Shown: positions 1 through 6,520 of the stretch, one piece after another
Numbering within the stretch: the first letter of the stretch is position 1
How the letters are laid out: each line of letters opens with the position of its first letter
From: DATEMK01 sp039914625
GTDB taxonomy: Bacteria > Bacteroidota > Bacteroidia > AKYH767-A > OLB10
Direction: 5' to 3'
DNA: 20,633 bases
Assembly: GCA_039914625.1 (NCBI GenBank)
Contig: JBDSOU010000242.1
Location: 1-20,633, forward strand
Translations under genes and position numbers: made by a program
The notes under the pieces: model-generated
What the model saw: only the letters and a program-made list of their open reading frames with translations
Database searches by the model: none
Told to the model about the DNA's origin: nothing

Positions 1-315
1 GAACAATCGGCTGAATTAATTTCTCAGATGATTTGGTATTTTATTGAAGGATTCACCAATCGTAAAAAAGATTTACCGGTATTGAACGAGCAAAGTTTTA
101 CTGTTTACAGGGTGCCGGTTTCAGGAAATAAACAGGAAATTATTTTTTTAAAAAGCAATCAAACGGAAAGATGGTGGATGGAATTACCATCTGATAAATC
201 TAAAAACAGGATGATGCGGCAGCATTTTCTTCCTTGCTCCTATAAAGACTATGAACAGGCATGCAACAATGAAATCCCGGACAGGTGGTGGCAGGCGTTG
301 CAAAAAATGACCTGA
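1..315 (+). CDS. Arginase/formimidoylglutamase-family protein, C-terminal fragment
   Basis: The frame is open from base 1, so this is the 3' end of a gene whose start lies outside the window; 104 codons are visible before the TGA at 313-315. The tail resembles the C-terminus of the Bacteroidota arginase-superfamily proteins usually annotated formimidoylglutamase: an IWYFIEGF segment near residue 10, a RWWMELP stretch, and a C-terminal motif PCSYKDYEQACNNEIPDRWW. The family hydrolyses guanidino or formimino compounds at a dinuclear Mn site, but the metal ligands lie in the missing part, so the substrate cannot be judged. From memory, this gene often sits next to T9SS core genes in Bacteroidota, which fits. 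No hairpin terminator is visible after the stop. Family assignment is fairly firm; the specific activity is not. Confidence 0.72.
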   Translation, partial: EQSAELISQMIWYFIEGFTNRKKDLPVLNEQSFTVYRVPVSGNKQEIIFLKSNQTERWWMELPSDKSKNRMMRQHFLPCSYKDYEQACNNEIPDRWWQALQKMT

Positions 316-394
316 AAAAATCATTAATAACAAGAAAAATCAATAAGAAACAAAAATTAAATAAACAAGTATAAAGGATAAAAAAGAATTTAGT

Positions 395-427
395 TTTGTA
401 ATTGAATAAATTATTTAGTTACTTTAC
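395..427 (+). promoter_or_regulatory. Candidate promoter of the porP-gldKLMN operon
   Basis: A TTTG at 395-398 could be the -33 element and TACTTTAC at 420-427, followed by CGCCCG, an imperfect -7 element (Bacteroidota consensus TAnnTTTG). The gap is 21 bases, slightly longer than the usual 19-20. It lies about 55 bases before the porP ATG in a 166-base non-coding stretch that otherwise shows only A-rich sequence. This is a motif match only and is weak. Confidence 0.35.
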
Positions 428-481
428 CGCCCGTTTCAAACAGTCTAACTTAGCCAATCAATAAAAAACCAAAGAATCAAT

Positions 482-1411
482 ATGAAAAAAATTTTATTTA
501 CACTTCTTTTAATATCATCCTCCGCTCTCGTCTTTGCACAACAGGATCCGCAATTCAGCCAGAACATGTTCAATCGGTTGCAACCGAATCCAGCCACTGC
601 TGGAAGCAATGATGCAATATGTGCAAGTTTGTTGTACAGAAGTCAATGGGTAAGTTTTGACGGTGCGCCAAAAACTATGTTGCTCAGTGTTGATGGACCT
701 GTAGATATGCTGCATGGCGGACTTGGCTTAACAGTAATGAGCGATAAATTAGGTTTCGAAAAAAACTTAAATGCAAAACTCGCATATGCATTAAGGTTTA
801 GTGTTGGGTCTGGAAATATTGCATTGGGAGTAGATGCGGGAATAATTCAAAAGTCATTAGAGGGAGGGTTAGTTTCAAGCGGAGGTGTGTTTAATCCAAA
901 TGATCCGACAGACGATTTGATTCCTAAAGGTTCTGTCAGCGGAACAAAATTTGATTTGGGCGCAGGTGTTTTTTACAACTCCGAGCATTTTTATGCAGGA
1001 ATTTCAGGAACAAATTTAACGGAGCCAAAAATTAATTATGGAGATTTTTCCTCTCAAGTCGTAAGACATCTGTATGGAACAGTTGGAGGAAGTTTTGATT
1101 TAACCCCCTCGGTAGCTTTAAAGCCATCTGTTTTTGTAAAATCAATTCCTGCAAAAACCATTGCCGATTTCAATGCGTATGTAGAATTTAATAACCGTTT
1201 CTGGCTTGGAGGTTCATACAGATTAGAAGATGCAATAGTCGTTATGGTGGGAGTAAATATCATCGAGAATCTTCGTTTGGGTTATTCGTATGACATCACT
1301 TCATCTGCTATAAAAGATTACAGCAACGGATCACACGAGATTACACTTGGCTACTGTTATAAGATTAAGAAAAAAACACCCCCAGTTATCAGAAACGTAA
1401 GATTTCTCTGA
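482..1411 (+). CDS. porP: PorP/SprF family type IX secretion outer-membrane protein
   Basis: A 309-residue secreted protein. Residues 1-20 form a signal peptide (basic MKK, hydrophobic core, cleavage near VFAQQ). The mature N-terminus has the family signature QDPQFSQNMFN followed by NPATAGS and the YRSQWVSFDGAPKT block; the rest alternates short beta-strands and Gly-rich turns, as in an outer-membrane beta-barrel. Length matches PorP/SprF proteins (about 300-330). PorP is a T9SS component in Porphyromonas gingivalis, and its homologue SprF in Flavobacterium is needed for SprB secretion or attachment. Here it directly precedes gldK on the same strand, the same order as the P. gingivalis porPKLMN operon, so the core T9SS paralogue is more likely than one of the many SprF copies. 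The gap to gldK is 157 bases and may hold a second promoter. Confidence 0.88.
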   Translation: MKKILFTLLLISSSALVFAQQDPQFSQNMFNRLQPNPATAGSNDAICASLLYRSQWVSFDGAPKTMLLSVDGPVDMLHGGLGLTVMSDKLGFEKNLNAKLAYALRFSVGSGNIALGVDAGIIQKSLEGGLVSSGGVFNPNDPTDDLIPKGSVSGTKFDLGAGVFYNSEHFYAGISGTNLTEPKINYGDFSSQVVRHLYGTVGGSFDLTPSVALKPSVFVKSIPAKTIADFNAYVEFNNRFWLGGSYRLEDAIVVMVGVNIIENLRLGYSYDITSSAIKDYSNGSHEITLGYCYKIKKKTPPVIRNVRFL

Positions 1412-1508
1412 AAAAAAGAACAAAATAAGAAAAAAGTAACTTATTTTTGATATATTCGTTTTTATATTATTTGAAGTAATAAAAAAATGAACATAAAAAA
1501 TATTATTG

Positions 1509-1516
1509 TAATTTTG
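1509..1516 (+). promoter_or_regulatory. Candidate -7 box upstream of gldK
   Basis: TAATTTTG matches the Bacteroidota TAnnTTTG -7 consensus exactly and is followed by CCG, 52 bases before the gldK ATG. No TTTG -33 element is seen at the right distance (the nearest ends at 1473, 35 bases upstream). It could allow gldKLMN to be transcribed apart from porP, but in such A+T-rich DNA this box also arises by chance; another copy (TATTTTTG) lies at 1442-1449. Confidence 0.35.
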
Positions 1517-1568
1517 CCGTTAGAGGTATTGCCAGAAAGTCTTAAAAGTATAAACTAAACTTGCCAAG

Positions 1569-2831
1569 ATGAAAAAACTAATAATCGGATCTTTCGTTCT
1601 GCTTATTCTCAGCAGTTGCGGTGGAGGTAACCGTGGTCAATTAGTGGGTGCACCCGGTAGGGAGAGATGGTATCAGGCTGATCCTTATGGAATGGTCTTT
1701 ATTCCTTCAGGTTCGTACAGCATGGGACCTAGCGATCAGGATGTTCCCGGTGCTTTGGTAGCTCAAAGCCGTACTGTTTCAATGCATGCTTTTTACATGG
1801 ACAATACCGAAATCTCAAACAATGAGTACCGACAATTTGTGGAATGGGTAAGAGATTCACTTGCACATCGTCTTATAGGAGGTGATCATCTTATTGAAGA
1901 AGGTGAATATGGTGAAAGAATCAACTGGAAAGCTAGAATAAAATGGGATGAAGAAGAAAATGTTGAAACTTTAGCTGAATTATTTCTTCCGGAAAGTGAA
2001 AGGTTTTACAGAAGAAAAGAAATTGACACACGCAAGTTGAATTTCGAATACTATTGGGTTGATATGAAAACTGCTGCCCAGAGAGATCAAAGAGAACAGG
2101 GAAAAACGGACCGTTCAGTATTCATTAAAAAAGATATAATAAATGTTTACCCCGATACATTAGCATGGATTCATGATTATACATATTCATTTAATGATCC
2201 GATTACTAATATGTACTTCTGGCACCCGGCTTATGATGATTATCCTGTTGTTGGAGTAACATGGAAACAATCAAGAGCTTTTTGCATTTGGAGGACACAA
2301 TTGCTGAACAGTTATTTATTGACCAACGATGAAACCTTTGTTCAGGATTTCAGATTACCAACTGAAGCTGAATGGGAATATGCTGCGAGAGGCGGACGTG
2401 ACTTGTCTCCATATCCTTGGGGAGGTCCATATATAAGGAATAGCCGTGGTTGTTTCTTAGGTAACTTTAAACCTATGAGAGGAAATTACCTTGATGATGG
2501 TGGATTTTATACTGTAAAAGCTACAGCATATTGGCCTAATGATTATGGGCTTTTTTGTATGGCAGGGAATGTATCTGAGTGGTGCAATGATGCATTTGAT
2601 GAATCAGCTTATAATTATACTCACGATTTGAATCCTTCTTATGTTTATGATGCCAAAGAAAACGATCCAGTAGTACTAAAAAGGAAAGTTATCAGGGGTG
2701 GATCATGGAAGGACGTTGGGTTTTATTTACAAACAGGAACACGTTCTTATGAATACCAGGATACTTCGAAATGTTATGTAGGATTTCGCTGTGTAATGGA
2801 TTTCATGGGAAGAGATAAATCAGATTTCTGA
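1569..2831 (+). CDS. gldK: T9SS ring lipoprotein GldK/PorK (formylglycine-generating-enzyme fold)
   Basis: A 420-residue lipoprotein: a short signal sequence ends in the lipobox LSSC with the acylated Cys at residue 17, followed by Gly residues. The remainder is an FGE-sulfatase fold: GMVFIPSGSYSMG near residue 40, FYMDNTEISNNEYRQFV near 75, RLPTEAEWEYAARGG near 260, MAGNVSEW near 330, RGGSW near 376 and YVGFRC near the end. GldK/PorK uses this fold structurally and is not known as an enzyme. With GldN it makes the large periplasmic ring under the outer membrane that surrounds the secretion translocon. It precedes gldL, gldM and gldN with short gaps, which fixes the assignment against other FGE-domain proteins. 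Confidence 0.95.
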   Translation: MKKLIIGSFVLLILSSCGGGNRGQLVGAPGRERWYQADPYGMVFIPSGSYSMGPSDQDVPGALVAQSRTVSMHAFYMDNTEISNNEYRQFVEWVRDSLAHRLIGGDHLIEEGEYGERINWKARIKWDEEENVETLAELFLPESERFYRRKEIDTRKLNFEYYWVDMKTAAQRDQREQGKTDRSVFIKKDIINVYPDTLAWIHDYTYSFNDPITNMYFWHPAYDDYPVVGVTWKQSRAFCIWRTQLLNSYLLTNDETFVQDFRLPTEAEWEYAARGGRDLSPYPWGGPYIRNSRGCFLGNFKPMRGNYLDDGGFYTVKATAYWPNDYGLFCMAGNVSEWCNDAFDESAYNYTHDLNPSYVYDAKENDPVVLKRKVIRGGSWKDVGFYLQTGTRSYEYQDTSKCYVGFRCVMDFMGRDKSDF

Positions 2832-2910
2832 TCCAGTTCTTTTGTTGTTATTGTTTTCGATTAGTTTACCAAATAAATAATTATTAACCATTTAAAAACC
2901 GATTTACATT

Positions 2911-3723
2911 ATGGGAATTGCGCAATTAACCCAGGGCAAAAAATTTAAAGTCTTTATGGCACGTCTTTATGGATGGGGTGCTGCTGTTGTAATTATTGGA
3001 GCGTTATTTAAAATTCAACACTATGAAGGAGCAGGAATAATGCTCGTTATTGGATTAGGAACAGAGGCCGTTATTTTCTTTTTCTCTGCATTTGAACCTC
3101 CACATGAAGAAACCGACTGGTCTTTGGTTTATCCTGAACTTGCAGGAATGCATGAACCGGGGTATGAAAAAGGTGGAAAGAACAAAAAAATTGATCCGGC
3201 TGCACAGGCATTGGACAAAATGCTCGCTGATGCGAAAGTTGGACCTGAGTTAATTCAGAGTTTGGGTACAGGTTTAAAATCGCTTAGTGAGAATGCCAGC
3301 AAGCTTTCGAATCTTACTGATGCGTCTGTTGCAACAAATGAGTATGCTCAAAGTGCTAGGAATGCTTCCAAATCATTGGGAAATTTAACTCAATCTTATG
3401 ACAAGGCTGCTCAGGCATTAGGTGAAATGAATGTTTCTACTGATGATATAAAAGCATATAACGATCAAATGAAAAATGCAGGTAAAAATCTTGCCGCATT
3501 AAATGCAAACTATGAATTGCAATTACAGGATTCTGCAAATCATCTGAAACAAACTTCACGTTTTTATGACGGCATTCATTCTTTAATGGAGAACCTGAAT
3601 TCATCTATGGAAGACACTAGGAAATATAAAGATGAAGTTGCGAAACTTGCAAAGAATTTGTCATCGCTTAATACGGTTTATGGAAATATGCTATCTGCCA
3701 TGAACATAAATCCTAATAAGTGA
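2911..3723 (+). CDS. gldL: T9SS/gliding motor protein GldL/PorL
   Basis: A 270-residue inner-membrane protein and stator of the GldLM motor that uses the proton gradient to power T9SS and gliding. Two transmembrane helices lie at about residues 20-36 and 42-61, joined by a short HYEGAG loop. Lys34 at the end of helix 1 and Glu52 inside helix 2 match in position the charged pair thought to handle protons in the family. The ending SAFEPPHEETDW after helix 2 is a family hallmark. From about residue 75 the protein is cytoplasmic and coiled-coil-like, with three copies of a [SN]LxxL[NT]xxY motif ending at Tyr163, Tyr201 and Tyr257. It lies 79 bases after gldK and 68 before gldM, consistent with one operon. 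Confidence 0.94.
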   Translation: MGIAQLTQGKKFKVFMARLYGWGAAVVIIGALFKIQHYEGAGIMLVIGLGTEAVIFFFSAFEPPHEETDWSLVYPELAGMHEPGYEKGGKNKKIDPAAQALDKMLADAKVGPELIQSLGTGLKSLSENASKLSNLTDASVATNEYAQSARNASKSLGNLTQSYDKAAQALGEMNVSTDDIKAYNDQMKNAGKNLAALNANYELQLQDSANHLKQTSRFYDGIHSLMENLNSSMEDTRKYKDEVAKLAKNLSSLNTVYGNMLSAMNINPNK

Positions 3724-3791
3724 TTTAAAATTTCGTTTTTTCATTTAATAAACAATTAATTAACCAACAACCTAAAATAAGTAATTAATAT

Positions 3792-5435
3792 ATGGCGGGC
3801 GCAAAACTCAGTCCTCGGCAGAGGATGATTAACATGATGTATCTCGTTCTTACTGCCCTCCTTGCTTTGAACGTATCAAAAGAAATTATCAATGCTTTTG
3901 TTACCGTTAATGACAGCCTGGAAGTTTCAAATAAGAACACAACCGATAAAAATAAGCTTACTTACGAAGCATTTGACTTTGCAATGAAGAATGATCAGAC
4001 CAAAACAAAACCATTTTTTGATAAAGCAATGGCTACCAAGAAGCTTTCTGACCAGATGTCCGGTTACATTGACAGTTTGAAGAAGGCACTTCAAATTAAA
4101 ACAGATAAAATTAAAACGGAAGAAGGACAAAAAGTACCTCCTTTGATTGAAATGAGTGATAAGGAAAATTATGACGTTCCTACCAAAATGCTTTGTGGAT
4201 CCGAAAATGACGGCAAGGGTTTTGAGGCCTCTAAATTGAAAGCAAAGATCGTTCAATTTAAACAAGATCTGGCAAAAAATGTTGCTCCGGAAGAACAAAA
4301 AAAATTTATAGCAAGATTTGATGATTTACTTAATACAAAGGACCCGGATCCTAACAGTGTAGTTTTCAAAGAAGACAAGAAAAGAACATGGGAAATGGCA
4401 AATTTTTACCACAATCCTGTTGTGGCATCCGTGGCATTGCTAACCAAATTTCAATCGGATGTGAAGAATGCAGAGTCTGAAGTGATTAATAATTTATTCA
4501 GCTCCATCAATGCAAAAAGCTATAAGTTTGAAAAATTGCAGGCGCGTGTCATTGCCCCTACAAGCTATGTTTTATTAGGGCAAAAATATTCTGCCGATGT
4601 GTTTCTTGCTGCTTATAGCGCTACTGCTAATCCGAAAATCATGGTGGGAGATGTGGATACAGCCAAAAGAGTATTGCGCGGCAACGGAACTGAAGTTCCA
4701 GTTTCAGGAGGTCTTGGAAAATATGAAGCATCAGCCTCCTCTGAGGGAATAAAGAAGTGGGGTGGAATTATCACTGTTAAAAACCCTGAAACCAATCTTG
4801 AAGAATCTTATCCTTTTGAAGCTTCTTATGTTGCTGCAAAACCTTCCACGGTTATTTCTGCTGACAAGATGAATGTACTGTATATTGGAGTTGACAATCC
4901 AATGTCAATTTCGGTTCCGGGTGTTGCCAATGATCTTGTTTCAGTTACAGCCTCCGGGGGAGGAGTATCATTGGCAAAAGACTCAAAATTGGGAGGCGGG
5001 CACTATGTAGCAACTGCAACTACACAGGGTGAATGCACTATAAGTGTTTCAGCAAAATTAGATAATAAGAACATGCCGATGGGATTAATGAAATACCGTG
5101 TTAAACGGGTTCCTGATCCAGTCGCCAAGATTGCAAATATGAAAGGCGGACCAATTAACAAGAATACTTTAGCAGCCCAGTCTGCCATTATTCCTGTGAT
5201 GGAAGGATTTGATTTTGAACTTTTTCCACGAATAACAGGGTTTAAAATAACGGTAGTGAAAAGAGGCAAGGACCCCGTTGAAATGGATAGCAATTCTAAT
5301 CTGCTTACCCAGGCTATGAAAGACCAGATTCTTTCCGCTCCGTTAGGCACTAAAATTTATTTTGAGTATATTAAAGCAACACTTCCTGATAAGACTACCC
5401 GCTCATTAAATCCACTGAACTTTGTTTTGAATTAA
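3792..5435 (+). CDS. gldM: T9SS/gliding motor protein GldM/PorM
   Basis: A 547-residue inner-membrane protein with a single N-terminal transmembrane helix (about residues 12-28, MINMMYLVLTALLALNV) and a long periplasmic part. The opening MAGAKLSPRQRMINMMYLVL is diagnostic for the family. In known structures the periplasmic portion is a rod of four domains that carries motion from the GldL motor to the GldK-GldN ring. Here the first half is helix- and Lys-rich and the second half (from about residue 250) is beta-rich with Gly/Ser/Val, which fits that layout. The protein is slightly longer than the roughly 510-520 residues I recall for studied homologues. The start is set by the conserved N-terminus; the leader is A-rich with no Shine-Dalgarno. 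Confidence 0.94.
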   Translation: MAGAKLSPRQRMINMMYLVLTALLALNVSKEIINAFVTVNDSLEVSNKNTTDKNKLTYEAFDFAMKNDQTKTKPFFDKAMATKKLSDQMSGYIDSLKKALQIKTDKIKTEEGQKVPPLIEMSDKENYDVPTKMLCGSENDGKGFEASKLKAKIVQFKQDLAKNVAPEEQKKFIARFDDLLNTKDPDPNSVVFKEDKKRTWEMANFYHNPVVASVALLTKFQSDVKNAESEVINNLFSSINAKSYKFEKLQARVIAPTSYVLLGQKYSADVFLAAYSATANPKIMVGDVDTAKRVLRGNGTEVPVSGGLGKYEASASSEGIKKWGGIITVKNPETNLEESYPFEASYVAAKPSTVISADKMNVLYIGVDNPMSISVPGVANDLVSVTASGGGVSLAKDSKLGGGHYVATATTQGECTISVSAKLDNKNMPMGLMKYRVKRVPDPVAKIANMKGGPINKNTLAAQSAIIPVMEGFDFELFPRITGFKITVVKRGKDPVEMDSNSNLLTQAMKDQILSAPLGTKIYFEYIKATLPDKTTRSLNPLNFVLN

Positions 5436-5477
5436 ACGTATTTAAATTAACGTATTCATTCAAATATAAAAACCAAG

Positions 5478-6338
5478 ATGAGAAAAATAATTGCAGTATT
5501 CTTTGCGGCATTTCTCTGCGAGATAAATGCTGTTCATTCACAGCAAGCAGCAACGCAACCAAACGTGCTTGACGGGGTGTATGTGAAAGAACACTATCCT
5601 TATAGAATTGCGACTTCGTTCGCTTTTTTGCGTGAAGCGGATGTAATGTGGTCAAAAAAAGTATGGAGAGTGATGGATCTTCAGGAAAAAATAAATCTGC
5701 CTTTTGCATTTCCTTTGTCAAAACAGATGCACGACCGCAAAAGCCTCATTGATGTTATAATGGATGCAGTTGAAGAAGGTTCTGTTACTCCTTTTAAGGA
5801 CGATGAATTTATTATTCCGGTGACCAAAGAGGAACTTGCAAAAGTCGGAGGCGCAGGAATTGATAGTACATCTGTAACCGAACCCGATCCGCCTTATTTG
5901 GTTCACGATACAGTTATTGTGCGGACTTTCTCAAGAGATAAAGTTGTTGCATACCGTTTAAAAGAAGAATGGTTTTTTGACAAACAACGTTCGGTTATGG
6001 ATGTTCGTATCATTGGATTAGCTCCTTTGTTTTATGAAGTAGACGAAAAAGGAAATAAACGTGAAGGCGCTAAAAAAGTTCCGGTACTGTGGGTCTATTT
6101 TCCGGAAATAAGAGGTATTCTCGCCAATGCAGAATGTTTTAATCCCCACAATGATGCGGAAAGGAGAACTTATGATGACATTTTTCAAAAAAGAATGTTT
6201 TCAAGTTATATAATCAAGGAATCAAATGTATATGACCGCAGGATTGAAGAATATCGCCTGGGAATGGATGCCTTAGTGGAATCTGATAAAATTAAGACGG
6301 ACATTACCAATATGGAACACGATATGTGGGAATACTAA
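5478..6338 (+). CDS. gldN: T9SS ring protein GldN/PorN
   Basis: A 286-residue periplasmic protein with an N-terminal signal peptide (hydrophobic IIAVFFAAFLCEINAV, likely cleaved near HSQQ at residues 20-22). Family features are the early ADVMWSKKVWRVMDLQEKIN stretch, IDVIMDAVEEGSVTPF, the RLKEEWFFDKQRSVMDVRIIG block and a Tyr/Asp-rich C-terminal region with VYDRRIEEYRLGMDAL. GldN/PorN binds the GldK lipoprotein and the periplasmic end of GldM and is required for T9SS secretion. Length is normal for the family. It is the last gene of the operon: 42 bases after gldM and followed at once by a strong intrinsic terminator. Confidence 0.94.
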   Translation: MRKIIAVFFAAFLCEINAVHSQQAATQPNVLDGVYVKEHYPYRIATSFAFLREADVMWSKKVWRVMDLQEKINLPFAFPLSKQMHDRKSLIDVIMDAVEEGSVTPFKDDEFIIPVTKEELAKVGGAGIDSTSVTEPDPPYLVHDTVIVRTFSRDKVVAYRLKEEWFFDKQRSVMDVRIIGLAPLFYEVDEKGNKREGAKKVPVLWVYFPEIRGILANAECFNPHNDAERRTYDDIFQKRMFSSYIIKESNVYDRRIEEYRLGMDALVESDKIKTDITNMEHDMWEY

Positions 6339-6370
6339 TGGATTTGAATTAAAATTAAAATATTAAATAG

Positions 6371-6401
6371 CTCCGGTTGATTTATCAACCGGAGTTTTTT
6401 T
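6371..6401 (+). terminator. Rho-independent terminator of the porP-gldKLMN operon
   Basis: A perfect 10-bp stem, CTCCGGTTGA (6371-6380) pairing with TCAACCGGAG (6385-6394), with the loop TTTA, followed by seven T (6395-6401). It begins 32 bases after the gldN stop and separates the T9SS operon from the subtilase gene. Confidence 0.93.
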
Positions 6402-6453
6402 ATTAAAAGAGTTTAAAGATTTTCTAATATTTTCTAAATTATTTTTAAAACCT

Positions 6454-6485
6454 CTTGACTAGTTTGTATTTACAAGCTAAATTCG
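6454..6485 (+). promoter_or_regulatory. Probable promoter of the subtilase gene
   Basis: CTTG at 6454-6457 (-33-like) and TAAATTCG at 6478-6485 (-7-like, one mismatch to TAnnTTTG) are 20 bases apart, the usual Bacteroidota spacing. Transcription would start near 6490, about 30 bases before the ATG at 6521. The promoter lies inside a 22-codon upstream extension of the subtilase frame, which argues that the extension is not translated. Confidence 0.55.
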
Positions 6486-6520
6486 CGCTAATAAAATCAT
6501 ATTCTAACACAACAACTATC

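Noticed and set aside
2840..2869. Possible internal promoter before gldL (TTTG 2841-2844, TAGTTTAC 2862-2869)
   Set aside because: Spacing of 17 and a poor -7 match; gldK-gldL spacing fits plain operon read-through.
3927..4298. 123-residue reverse-strand frame within gldM
   Set aside because: Low-complexity Phe/Leu-rich product antisense to a well-conserved gene; a shadow of Lys/Glu-rich coding sequence.
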